Of a stretch of 64,000 nt of DNA, positions 8,755 to 17,956 are shown in pieces. The translations under genes were made by a program, and so were the position numbers. Source of the DNA: Saprospiraceae bacterium (lineage in GTDB: Bacteria > Bacteroidota > Bacteroidia > Chitinophagales > Saprospiraceae); assembly GCA_016710265.1 (NCBI GenBank), contig JADJJL010000004.1:157672-221671 (forward strand), written 5' to 3'. Within the stretch, counting starts at the first letter, position 1. Each line of letters begins with the position of its first letter. The notes beneath the pieces were generated by a model. The model did not search any database and was not told the origin of the DNA. It worked only from the letters and a program-made list of their open reading frames with translations.

Positions 8755-10068
8755 ATGGAACAATTTCCTTTTTATATCATCCTTTTGTTGAATGTTATTG
8801 TACTAACGTCTGGATACTTATTTATTTTTATAAAAGGTGCAAGAAATCACATTGTATTTACTTTTAGCTGGCTCATTTTTTCGGTCTATTATTTTATCAC
8901 ACCCTTATATTTTTATCTTAGTGGTAGGAAAACAATTTGGGGACAGGATGTAGAATTTATGGGATTGGGAGAAGATATTTCTGCTTACTATACCAAAGGT
9001 TTTGCTTATTTTGGATTGGGGATATTTTCTTTTTTGTTAGGATATTTATTTATTAGCAAACCACCTATTTCATTGAATATAAGTTCTAGATTTCGTAATC
9101 CAATTACATTGGTTTGGATTTATTGGTTTTTTTACATCTTGATATTGATCAATTTTTTGATTGAAGGAATTAATCCTTTAGCTATTTTATTGGGTGATGA
9201 GTCAGGAAGGACACTTTCTGAATCTGGTGGTAGCAATTACATTAAAAATCTATCTGATTCATTGATTTCCTGTGTTATTATTGCGTCAATTTTTAAAATC
9301 GATAGAAGGCATTTGATTTTAATGATCCTATTGGGTTCTGTGCTTTTTTTATTAATGGGCTTTAGATATCGCATCATATTGCTATTTATCGGAATAATCA
9401 TACCATGGTTACATAACAATCGATTTAATTTTAAGAACGCACTTAAATTGGCTTTATATTTTTTCGTTTCCTTTTATTTGATTCTCTTTATTACTTTTAA
9501 TCGGTTCAATTTTGTTTACGGAAAATGGGACGATTTGGATTACCAATTAAAAGAATATGGAATCGTGGAGACACTTGCTGAGCAAACTAGAGGTGCTTTA
9601 GATGATATTAATATTATTAAATATTACAATACAAATGAGACAGCTCAATTTGATTATGGAATTACATTTTTATATTTTATAGTAAGAGCAGCACCAAGAT
9701 CATTGTTTGGTGAATGGAAGGATTCAATGTATCCTCCTCCTGCATTTAAAATCATTCATGAGGCCTATAATTTACCGCCGTATTGGGGCAATACGGGAGA
9801 GGCACCATTGTTTATGGCATATTTCTACATTGCTGGTGGTTTTATTGGCGTGATTGCATTGTGCTTTCTGATGGGATTGAGTATTGGATTTTTTACGATG
9901 AATGGGCCATCCAGCAATCCTCGATACCTTAGTTTGATGTGCATTTTTTGTTGTGCATTGTTTATGTGGTACACGAGGGGTTATTTTCCTCAATTTTTAG
10001 ATCATTTATTGTTTTTACTAATTCCCTATTTTTTGTTTTTTAAACTTTTTAAGCATGAAAAAGCTTAA
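8755..10068 (+). CDS. O-antigen/oligosaccharide repeat-unit polymerase candidate (Wzy-like)
   Basis: A 437-residue integral membrane protein with about ten to twelve predicted helices and a large hydrophilic loop around residues 255-340. This topology and its place between flippase and glycosyltransferase genes fit a Wzy polymerase, which joins lipid-linked repeat units in the periplasm. Wzy proteins diverge strongly, so identification rests on topology, a GDESGRTLS loop after an early helix and context. The last 14 bp overlap the next gene. Confidence 0.7.
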   Translation: MEQFPFYIILLLNVIVLTSGYLFIFIKGARNHIVFTFSWLIFSVYYFITPLYFYLSGRKTIWGQDVEFMGLGEDISAYYTKGFAYFGLGIFSFLLGYLFISKPPISLNISSRFRNPITLVWIYWFFYILILINFLIEGINPLAILLGDESGRTLSESGGSNYIKNLSDSLISCVIIASIFKIDRRHLILMILLGSVLFLLMGFRYRIILLFIGIIIPWLHNNRFNFKNALKLALYFFVSFYLILFITFNRFNFVYGKWDDLDYQLKEYGIVETLAEQTRGALDDINIIKYYNTNETAQFDYGITFLYFIVRAAPRSLFGEWKDSMYPPPAFKIIHEAYNLPPYWGNTGEAPLFMAYFYIAGGFIGVIALCFLMGLSIGFFTMNGPSSNPRYLSLMCIFCCALFMWYTRGYFPQFLDHLLFLLIPYFLFFKLFKHEKA

Positions 10069-11152
10069 GAATGTTTTATTTATTGGTGCTATTCCTCCTC
10101 CTTTGAACGGGCAGTCATTTGCATTTGAAATGGCCTACAAACATTATGAGGGTGCTAAGAGTTTAATTAACCAAAATTTTGAGGGGCTGTCAAAATGGTA
10201 CAAGTTCTTCCTGACTATAAAGGCTTGTGTCAAATATCTTTTTTATGCCATTTTTAAAACCCCAAATTTGGTTTATTTAATTGGTTCACGTTCTATTTTA
10301 GGTTCAATAAAGGACATTGTGTGCATTTCAATTTTTTCTCGTACTCATTCTAAAATTATTTTACATATCCATGGATCCGGGTTTGATCAATTTATTGATT
10401 CATTTCCTAATTGGTTAAAATATTTTGCAATTAACCAATATCAAAAAGTAGATTTATTTTTTGTTTTACATGAGAGTATGGTTAAAGAATACAAAAAGTA
10501 TATTCCGAATGCAAAAACCCAGGTTGTAAGAAATTTTTATGATCCTGTTATGGATCAATTTACCTTTGGCAAACCTCGAACTCATGTTGTAAGAATTGCA
10601 TATTTGTCAGGCATATTTTTTCAGAAAGGGATCTTTGTACTATTAGATGCTTTTGAACTATTGAAGAAGAAATATCCATATCTTGAATTGCATGTCGCTG
10701 GAACTTTTAATTCAGACGCTGAAATGTCAGCATTGGATTGTGAAAAGGTATTTATGCTTCGCGTGACTCCTAATTCTGGAATTTATTATCATGGTTTTTT
10801 GTCTGGCATTGAAAAGTGTGAGTTTTTGAACAAAACAGATTTATTTGTCCTTCCAACCATGCATCCTTCTGAAGGCATACCCATTTCAATCATAGAAGCA
10901 TTTAGAAGCGGTTGTGTGGTGATTAGTTCTAAATTATTGTATCTTCCGTTATTAGTGACGGAGTTGGAGGGAAAATGCGCGGTACCCGGTTCTGTTGAAT
11001 CTTTGGTAGAAAATATCGAATCTTTTATTTTGAATGAAGAGATAGTCCATAAAGTATCAGCTCATAACATCAATCATGCTCAGAAGCATTACAATTTGAA
11101 CCAGTATATATTTTCTATTAAGGAGGGAATCGAGAAAACAATGAACAGCTAA
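10055..11152 (+). CDS. Glycosyltransferase family 4 (GT-B)
   Basis: The 365-residue protein has a GT-B layout. The N-terminal domain begins VLFIGAIPPPLNGQSFAFE, a glycine/proline loop common in GT4 enzymes, and contains HIHGSGF. The C-terminal domain has AYLSGIFFQKG, then a FVLPTMHPSEGIPISIIEA segment near residue 270, the nucleotide-sugar binding EGxP...E motif. The ATG lies within the wzy-like gene. The stop TAA shares a base with the next ATG (TAATG), so expression is coupled to the asnB-like gene. Confidence 0.87.
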   Translation: MKKLKNVLFIGAIPPPLNGQSFAFEMAYKHYEGAKSLINQNFEGLSKWYKFFLTIKACVKYLFYAIFKTPNLVYLIGSRSILGSIKDIVCISIFSRTHSKIILHIHGSGFDQFIDSFPNWLKYFAINQYQKVDLFFVLHESMVKEYKKYIPNAKTQVVRNFYDPVMDQFTFGKPRTHVVRIAYLSGIFFQKGIFVLLDAFELLKKKYPYLELHVAGTFNSDAEMSALDCEKVFMLRVTPNSGIYYHGFLSGIEKCEFLNKTDLFVLPTMHPSEGIPISIIEAFRSGCVVISSKLLYLPLLVTELEGKCAVPGSVESLVENIESFILNEEIVHKVSAHNINHAQKHYNLNQYIFSIKEGIEKTMNS

Positions 11153-13065
11153 TGTGTGGAATTTTTGGAGCGATAAAACAGGAGGTAGATATACCAATTG
11201 ACTTGGTCAAGAATCTATTGATGCATCGAGGACCGGATGACTGCGGAAGTTACAAGGATGGAAATTTAATTTTGGCACATGTGCGATTGTCCATTCTTGA
11301 TTTAAGTGAGGCAGGGCATCAACCCATGTTTAGTTCTGATTCAAATTACTGCCTGATTTTTAATGGCGAAATTTATAATTATCTGGAGTTAAAGACTGAA
11401 TTGCTGGAATATTTTCAATTCAAGTCTGAAACGGATACGGAGGTTCTTTTGTATGCCTTAATTAAATGGGGAACCTCTTGTTTAAACAAAATAAATGGAA
11501 TATTTTCCTTTGCATTTTTCGATAAAATTCAAAATCAATTGTTGGTGGTCAGAGACCAATTTGGAATTAAACCTTTGTATTATTTTCTGGATGAAAATTC
11601 TTTTTATTTTTCTTCTGAATTAAAAGCAATTATACCTTTTCTGTCAAATTTAGAGGTCGAGCCTCAAGGTATCCAAAATTATTTGTATTTAATGTATTCT
11701 CCAGGTCAGCATACCTTTCTTTCTCAGATTAAAAAATTAGCTCCCGGACATGCGATCATGTATCAGATGGACACAAATTCTCATCAGTTGTTTCAGTACT
11801 ATGAACATATTTTATCAAAGTCTCTAATGGTAGATAAACCTATAAATGAATCATTAAATCAATTAGAAGATATTTTAATTCGTAATATTGAGTTGCAATT
11901 GAATGCCGATGTACCTGTGGGCTTTATGCTTTCAGGTGGATTGGACAGCAGTTTGATACTTGCTTTAGCTAGAAGGATAAAGCCCACACAAGACTTTACT
12001 GCCTATACGATTTCTCCTTCTGAAAACTACAAAAAGGAAGGATTTTCGGACGATAGTTATTATGCTAAATTGCTTTGTGAACATTTGCACATCAAACATC
12101 AGATTATTTCGCAAGATGATTTTGGAATGAATGAGATCGATCATTTGGTCTATCATCTTGAGGAACCGCAACCGGACATAAGTCCATTGTTGGTAGGAAG
12201 GATTGCTGAACAAGCTAGAAAAGACGGTGTTTATGTTTTGTTGAGTGGTGCTGGTGGAGACGATTATTTTTCCGGGTATCGCAGACACCAAGCTGTTTAT
12301 TATCATCAATTATTAAGTCAAATACCTTTTTCTAAATCAATACTTCAGTTTGTTTTAAAGTCCATCCGTAAAGACAGCATTTTGGCTAGAAGATTGGGTA
12401 AATTTTTAAAAGCATTTCATTCTAAATCATCTGAACCAAATCTAGCCGCTTTGTATGGATGGATAGATTTTTATTTATTGGAACCTTTGTTTAATAAAGA
12501 ATTTATTTCTTTCGGAAGTTCAAATCATCCAATTGATTTGTTTCAATTGGAATATGATAAATTGGGAGATTTGGACGTACTAAACAAGTTATTGAGCATT
12601 GATTCAAAGTATTTTCTCCCGGATCACAATTTGAATTACGTTGACAAATTGTCCATGGCCTCTGGTGTTGAAGTAAGGGTCCCGCTGGTTAATTTAGAGT
12701 TGGCGAAATTTTCAGCCACTTTACCGCTCAAATATAAAATGAAAGGCTCTCAGACGAAATATTTGTTGAGAAAATTGGCAGCAAAACATATACCTCCAGA
12801 AATAATCAACCGACCGAAAACTGGATTTGGAGGACCTCTCAGATCCTGGTTTAAAGGAGAGTCAGGAGTTCAATTTTTAGATATTCTTGAGAATAAAGAT
12901 TATTGCTTTAGAACGATATTTAATGTAGAGGAACTTACAAAGCTATACAAGTTAAATGCAGCTGGAAAAGTGGATGCATCTTATACATTGTTTGGGGTAT
13001 TGCTGTTAGAATCTTCTTTGCGTCAATTTTATTTTAATTCCGCAAATCTAAAATCTCTAAAATGA
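11152..13065 (+). CDS. asnB: Asparagine synthase (glutamine-hydrolysing)-like amidotransferase
   Basis: A 637-residue class II glutamine amidotransferase fused to an asparagine-synthetase ATP-pyrophosphatase domain. The start MCGIFG places the catalytic nucleophile at Cys2; RGPDD and FNGEIYN are glutaminase-domain motifs. SGGLDSS at residues 261-267 is the ATP-PPi loop, and SGAGGDDYFSGY follows. Length and motifs are those of AsnB. In polysaccharide operons such proteins may amidate a uronic acid or sugar carboxylate rather than make free asparagine; that is inference from context. It overlaps both neighbours by 1 and 4 bp. Confidence 0.88.
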   Translation: MCGIFGAIKQEVDIPIDLVKNLLMHRGPDDCGSYKDGNLILAHVRLSILDLSEAGHQPMFSSDSNYCLIFNGEIYNYLELKTELLEYFQFKSETDTEVLLYALIKWGTSCLNKINGIFSFAFFDKIQNQLLVVRDQFGIKPLYYFLDENSFYFSSELKAIIPFLSNLEVEPQGIQNYLYLMYSPGQHTFLSQIKKLAPGHAIMYQMDTNSHQLFQYYEHILSKSLMVDKPINESLNQLEDILIRNIELQLNADVPVGFMLSGGLDSSLILALARRIKPTQDFTAYTISPSENYKKEGFSDDSYYAKLLCEHLHIKHQIISQDDFGMNEIDHLVYHLEEPQPDISPLLVGRIAEQARKDGVYVLLSGAGGDDYFSGYRRHQAVYYHQLLSQIPFSKSILQFVLKSIRKDSILARRLGKFLKAFHSKSSEPNLAALYGWIDFYLLEPLFNKEFISFGSSNHPIDLFQLEYDKLGDLDVLNKLLSIDSKYFLPDHNLNYVDKLSMASGVEVRVPLVNLELAKFSATLPLKYKMKGSQTKYLLRKLAAKHIPPEIINRPKTGFGGPLRSWFKGESGVQFLDILENKDYCFRTIFNVEELTKLYKLNAAGKVDASYTLFGVLLLESSLRQFYFNSANLKSLK

Positions 13066-15182
13066 AACAGATTATCCAAAACCTGTCTGATGGATCTACC
13101 TATTTGATCGAAACAGAAATTCCTTCGCCATCGGAATTTGAGGTGGTCATTCATAATTCTCATTCGTTGATTTCATCTGGTACAGAGAAGATGCTGACGG
13201 ATTTTGGCAAACAATCCTGGTTGGGTAAAATAAAATCGCAGCCAGATAAGTTTTTTCAGGTTTTAGAAAAAGCCAAATCAGAAGGATTGTTAGCCACCTA
13301 TCGAAAAGTAAAATTAAAATTGGATCAACCTATTCCACTTGGTTATTCAAGTGCGGGAGTTGTCATTGCCGCAGGAGAGAAGGTGAGAAATTTTAAAGTA
13401 GGCGATAGAGTTATATCCAATGGTCCACATGCAGAATTTGTTTGCATTTCGGAAAATTTGGTTTGTAGGATTCCAGAAGAACTAAGTTTTGAAAACGCTG
13501 CATTTACAGTGGTTGGAGCGATTGCATTGCATGGAGTTCGTTTGGTTTCTCCCACCATCGGTGAAAAGATCGTGGTGATAGGATTGGGATTGATTGGTTT
13601 GTTGACTGCACAGATTTTGAAAATTGGAGGAGCGGAAGTAATTGGTATTGACATCGACCCAACTAAAGTTGACCTTGCCAAAAGCTTAGGAATTTCAGCT
13701 TATACTTCAGTTGATTCAGATCAAACCATACAAGAGATTTTATTTTGGAGTTCTGGATTGGGGGTGGATGCAGTAGTCATTACTGCGAGTTCCTCTTCAA
13801 ATCAGATCATACATCAGGCCTCTCAGATGTGCAGAAAGAGAGCACGAATTGTATTGATAGGAGTGGTAGGACTTGACTTGAAGAGAGATGATTTTTATAA
13901 AAAAGAAATTAGCTTTCAGGTTTCATGTTCTTATGGACCGGGACGTTATGATTTAAATTATGAGACTAAAAACATGGATTTTCCACACGCCTATGTGAGG
14001 TGGACGGAAAATCGAAACTTTCAGGCAGTCTTAATAATGATACAAAATGGACAACTTCAAGTTGATAAATTGATATCAAAAATTGTTCCATTGGAAGATT
14101 ACGATCAGGTTTATAGTCAGCTCGGACAACAAGATAAATTGGCAATACTTTTTAAGTATAATTTTCAAGAATCAGAAAAGAAACCAGTTTGGAATGTTCA
14201 TCAACAGATTGCAGGACAATCGAAAAATCCAGGTATTGCAGTAATAGGGTCAGGTGCTTTTGTAACTACCGTAATACTTCCGACACTTAAAAAATTGGAT
14301 GCTAATATAGTTTCTATTAATAGTTCTAATTCAGCACAAGTTGGTTTTTTATCTCAGAAATATAAAATCAAAAAGTTTCAACAAGACTCAAAATCTGTTT
14401 TTTTAGATTCCGATACCCACGGAGTCATCATTGCCAATAGACATAAAGACCATGCAGGCTTGGTCATGGAAGGTTTGCAAAATCACAAAAGCATTTTTGT
14501 GGAGAAGCCTTTGGCTCTGAGTCTTGAAGAATTGGAAGGGATTAAAAATGAAATGTTAGAGAGTAAGGGATCCTTGATGGTGGGTTATAATCGGAGATTC
14601 TCCAAGTATTCAAGATATTTGAAAATGCAACTGATCCAAAGCAATGCCCCTATGCAATTGGTGGGTATCATGAATGCAGGAAGTATTCCAATGGATCACT
14701 GGATTCAAGATTCGGAGTTGGGCGGCGGTAGAATCATTGGAGAAGCGTGTCATTATTTTGATTTATTTATTTATTTGACAGGAAGTTTAATTTCTGAAGT
14801 ATTTATGAGTTCGATGGGTGATTTTAATTTATACACAGATCACGCGACCATCATTTTAAAATTTGAGAATGGATCTTCAGCCACCATCCATTATTTTTCA
14901 AACGGCTCAAGCAAATATCCAAAAGAGCGAATTGAAGTTTACCAGTTGGGAAAAACAGCTGTGATTGATAATTTTCAGTCGATTTCCAGCTATGGATTTA
15001 AAAATAATTTTACTTCAAGTGGTATGGACAAAGGCCATCTTTTGCAGTTTAAAGAATGGTTGACTTTCCTAAAAGAAGGTGGAAAACCCCTCATCCCATT
15101 TGAGGAAATTTATAACTCATCTAGCGCAGTTCTCCTTGCATTAAGGTCGTTTCAGTCTGGAGTGCCTTGTAAATTGTCTTAA
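13062..15182 (+). CDS. Two-domain oxidoreductase: zinc-type alcohol dehydrogenase fused to Gfo/Idh/MocA
   Basis: A 706-residue fusion. Residues 1-360 form a medium-chain dehydrogenase: GYSSAGVV substrate/GroES-like region, GDRVISNGPHAEF, then the Rossmann motif VIGLGLIGLL. From about residue 385 a Gfo/Idh/MocA domain begins with IAVIGSGAF and contains VEKPLAL, the family EKP motif. Such fusions are regular members of surface-polysaccharide loci and probably oxidise or reduce a nucleotide sugar. It is the last gene of the operon. Its terminal codons (Leu-Ser-stop) form the beginning of the repeat array that follows. Confidence 0.86.
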   Translation: MKQIIQNLSDGSTYLIETEIPSPSEFEVVIHNSHSLISSGTEKMLTDFGKQSWLGKIKSQPDKFFQVLEKAKSEGLLATYRKVKLKLDQPIPLGYSSAGVVIAAGEKVRNFKVGDRVISNGPHAEFVCISENLVCRIPEELSFENAAFTVVGAIALHGVRLVSPTIGEKIVVIGLGLIGLLTAQILKIGGAEVIGIDIDPTKVDLAKSLGISAYTSVDSDQTIQEILFWSSGLGVDAVVITASSSSNQIIHQASQMCRKRARIVLIGVVGLDLKRDDFYKKEISFQVSCSYGPGRYDLNYETKNMDFPHAYVRWTENRNFQAVLIMIQNGQLQVDKLISKIVPLEDYDQVYSQLGQQDKLAILFKYNFQESEKKPVWNVHQQIAGQSKNPGIAVIGSGAFVTTVILPTLKKLDANIVSINSSNSAQVGFLSQKYKIKKFQQDSKSVFLDSDTHGVIIANRHKDHAGLVMEGLQNHKSIFVEKPLALSLEELEGIKNEMLESKGSLMVGYNRRFSKYSRYLKMQLIQSNAPMQLVGIMNAGSIPMDHWIQDSELGGGRIIGEACHYFDLFIYLTGSLISEVFMSSMGDFNLYTDHATIILKFENGSSATIHYFSNGSSKYPKERIEVYQLGKTAVIDNFQSISSYGFKNNFTSSGMDKGHLLQFKEWLTFLKEGGKPLIPFEEIYNSSSAVLLALRSFQSGVPCKLS

Positions 15183-15249
15183 ACTATGATTTAGGATGAT
15201 TAATATGATGGGCTATGATTTTGGAATGAATTTCAAAAAATAATCATAG

Positions 15250-16755
15250 TTCAGACTTTTTCTCAATTCCACCGCCGACATCAATCCCCTGTTATTATAG
15301 TTTAAGTGCGTCATTGTCTTAAACTATGATTTAGGATAATTAATATGATGGACTATGATTTATGAATGAATTTCAAAAAAAATCATAGTCATCTTCAAAT
15401 CATTAATAATCATAGTTCAGACTTTTTCTCAATTCCACTGCCAACATCAATCCCCTGTAATCATAGTTTAAGTGCGGCATTGTCTTAAACTATGATTTAG
15501 GATGATTAATATGATGGGCTATGATTTAAGAATGAATTTCAAAAAAAATCATAGTTCAGACTTTTTCTCAATTCCACCGCTGACATCAATCCCCTGTTAT
15601 TATAGTTTAAGTGCGTCATTGTCTTAGACTATGATTTAGGATGATTAATATGATGGGCATGATTATGTATAAATTGTCAAAAAAATCATAGTCATCTTCA
15701 AATCATTAATAATCATAGTTCAGACTTTTTCTCAATTCCACTGCCAACATCAATCCCCTGTAATCATAGTTTAAGTGCGGCATTGTCTTAAACTATGATT
15801 TGGGATGATTAATATGATGGACTATGATTTATGAATGAATTTCAAAAAAAATCATAGTTCAGACTTTTCTCAATTCCACCGCCGACATCAATCCCCTGTT
15901 ATCATAGTTTAAGTGCGTCATTGTCTTAGACTATGATTTAGGATGATTAATATGATGGGCATGATTAAGTATAAATTGTCAAAAAAATCAAGGCCATCAT
16001 CAAATCATTTATAATCATAGTTCATACTTTTTCTCAATTCCACTGCCGACATAAATCCCCTGTAATCATAGTTTAAGTGCGGCATTGTCTTAAACTATGA
16101 TTTAGGATGATTAATATGATGGACTATGATTTATGAATGAATTTCAAAAAAAAATTATAGTCATCTTCAAATCATTAATAATCATAGTTTAAGTGCGTCA
16201 TTGTCTTAAACTATGATTTAGGATGATTAATATGATGGGCTATGATTTTATAGTATTCATTCAGTCAATGATAATTATAGTTTAAGTGCGTCATTGTCTT
16301 AGACTATGATTTAGGATGATTAATATGATGGGCTATGATTTAGGAATGAATTTCAAAAAAAATCATAGTAATCTTCAAATCATTAATAATCATAGTTCAG
16401 ACTTTTTCTCAATTCCACTGCCGACATAAATCTCCTGTATTTATAGATTAATTGCGTCAATGTCTTAAGCTATGATTTGGGATGATTAATATGATGGGCT
16501 ATGATTTAGGAATGAATTTCAAAAAATAATCATAGTTCATACTTTTTCTCAATTCCACCGCCGACATCAATCCCCTGTTATCATAGTTTAAGTGCGTCAT
16601 TGTCTTAGACTATGATTTAGGATGATTAATATGATGGGCATGATTAAGTATAAATTGTCAAAAAAATCAAGGCCATCATCAAATCATTTATAATCATAGT
16701 TCAGACTTTTTCTCAATTCCACCGCTGACATCAATCCCCTGTTATTATAGTTTAA
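15250..16755 (-). repeat. Nine displaced copies of the glycosyltransferase gene 3' end within the array
   Basis: Copies begin near 15250, 15416, 15555, 15719, 15858, 16021, 16396, 16536 and 16700, each with TTCA(G/T)ACTTTTTCTCAATT or a close variant. Read on the minus strand, the common form encodes RGLMSAVELRKSLNYDY. The genuine gene end (16850-16911) encodes RGLMGAVEERKSLNYDYK and a stop. For the first copy I count about 7 differences over 51 bp, of which three codon changes are synonymous and two change the residue (G to S, E to L). Some copies vary further (S to L, L to F), and the copy at 15858 lacks one T, which shifts the frame. Long units also keep a stop codon just after the Tyr-Asp-Tyr. 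Confidence 0.9.
15459..15497. other. Unit-junction hairpin (representative, repeated through the array)
   Basis: AATCATAGTTTAAG, an 11-base loop TGCGGCATTGT, and CTTAAACTATGATT form a perfect inverted repeat with 14-bp arms. Identical hairpins lie at 15762-15800 and 16064-16102. Other junctions have the same fold with one or two mismatches and TGCGTCATTGT in the loop. No T-run follows, so these are not classical intrinsic terminators, though they could still stabilise 3' ends of the two convergent transcripts. Confidence 0.85.
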
Positions 16756-16849
16756 GTGCGTCATTGTCTTAAACTATGATTTAGGATAATTAATATGATG
16801 GACTATGATTTATGAATGTATTTCAAAAAAAATCATATTCATCATCAAA

Positions 16850-17956
16850 TCATTTATAATCATAGTTCAGACTTTTCCTCTCTTCTACCGCCCCCATCAA
16901 TCCTCTTGCAATCATTTGTGGATGGATTTTTTGCCCTAATTCATGGGATCTTTCAGCAAATTGAATTAATTCTTCATCACTTAAATTCATGATTTGTAAA
17001 AGATTTGATTTTAGTGATTCCAGATTGCCAGTAGGGAATATATATCCATTTTCTCCATGCTTTACAAACAAATCGTTGGCTCCGCAGGCCATAGACGAGA
17101 GAATAGGAAATCCCGCCGCAGCAAACTCATGGATGGTGATCGACCAAGGTTCAAATAAACTTGGAACGACCAAACAGCCCGAATTTTGGATCGTCTCCAA
17201 AAGATGGGTGGATGGAATAAAGTCTTGTACATTTACTGCATCGATGTTTTTAGTATTTAATATTAAAGGTCCTTTTCCGATGATGATTAAATCCCAATCT
17301 TTTTTTTCTTTGATTTCACTCCAGGCCTGTAACAATAATTCAATTCCTTTTTCCGGGGCAAAGCGGCCAATAAAAAGAAAGCGATGGGGATATTGATTCC
17401 TTTTTTCAAGAATGGTTTTCTGATAATATTCATTAAATAATTCGAGGTCCGCAGATAAACAACCATCAATAATTTCAGATTTGTCAAATCCAAGTTTAAA
17501 GGCGTATTCTTTTTGGCGTGGTCCCGCTACTGCTATATGGCTAAATGCAGTTTTGTGGGTCCATTTAAAAACGAAGCGCGCGATCCATTGTCTCCATTGG
17601 CCATTCCATTGGGTATCAGACAGGGCTATCACAGGAGTTTTAAATTCAGATCTTATTTTTTTACAAACTTTCAAATATACAGGATCCATCCAACCGGAAG
17701 TAATGATCAAATCAGGAGATGTGGTTTTAGTAAATTGATATAAGCCTCTTTCATCATAATCTGATCTCTGATGAATCGATAAATGAGAGAGTGGGGGTGG
17801 AGTGTATTTTATTTTGAGATTCTGATCCCATCGCACAACCCAAACATCGGCGTAGTATTGATTGATGAACTCTTGAAAAATCGGAATATTGTAGGCCTGA
17901 AGTTCAGCGTACAAAATCACGATCTTCCTTCTTTTATTTTCATCGTGGACCCTCAT
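16850..17956 (-). CDS. Glycosyltransferase family 4 (GT-B)
   Basis: The 368-residue product has a GT-B fold. RFLFIGRFAPEKGIELLLQAW near residue 195 opens the C-terminal nucleotide-sugar domain, and VVPSLFEPWSITIHEFAAAG near 270 is the family EPW/E motif that binds the donor. It starts with an ATGA overlap with the upstream methyltransferase, forming a two-gene minus-strand operon convergent to the large polysaccharide operon. Its last ~18 codons are the sequence copied in the adjacent repeat array. The C-terminal peptide may therefore have been acquired from, or exchanged with, the repeats. Donor and acceptor are unknown. Confidence 0.87.
   Translation of the reverse strand: MRVHDENKRRKIVILYAELQAYNIPIFQEFINQYYADVWVVRWDQNLKIKYTPPPLSHLSIHQRSDYDERGLYQFTKTTSPDLIITSGWMDPVYLKVCKKIRSEFKTPVIALSDTQWNGQWRQWIARFVFKWTHKTAFSHIAVAGPRQKEYAFKLGFDKSEIIDGCLSADLELFNEYYQKTILEKRNQYPHRFLFIGRFAPEKGIELLLQAWSEIKEKKDWDLIIIGKGPLILNTKNIDAVNVQDFIPSTHLLETIQNSGCLVVPSLFEPWSITIHEFAAAGFPILSSMACGANDLFVKHGENGYIFPTGNLESLKSNLLQIMNLSDEELIQFAERSHELGQKIHPQMIARGLMGAVEERKSLNYDYK

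Larger units (their letters stand above)
15173..16905. repeat. Tandem array of twelve ~139/165-bp units between two convergent genes
   Basis: Twelve copies of a block beginning ATTGTCTTA(A/G)ACTATG start near 15173, 15313, 15479, 15618, 15782, 15920, 16084, 16200, 16293, 16460, 16599 and 16763. Spacings are 140, 166, 139, 164, 138, 164, 116, 93, 167, 139 and 164 bp. Short and long units therefore alternate, with a higher-order period near 304 bp; long units contain an extra ~26-bp block (CATCTTCAAATCATTAAT type). Units starting at 16084 and 16200 are deleted forms. The first unit overlaps the stop of the + strand oxidoreductase gene, and the last runs into the 3' end of the minus-strand glycosyltransferase gene. 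Copies differ by scattered substitutions and small indels, so the array is not a perfect recent expansion. I see no open gene inside it. Confidence 0.95.

Noticed and set aside
15173..16905. CRISPR array
   Set aside because: Units are 93-167 bp, joined without unique spacers, and no cas gene is near. The sequence between conserved blocks is itself repeated.
15173..16905. Insertion sequence or miniature transposon
   Set aside because: The array shows no transposase, no target-site duplication and no single outer pair of inverted ends. Its edges grade into the two gene tails.
17481..17743. Two plus-strand frames inside the glycosyltransferase gene
   Set aside because: They are antisense shadows of a gene with clear GT-B motifs.
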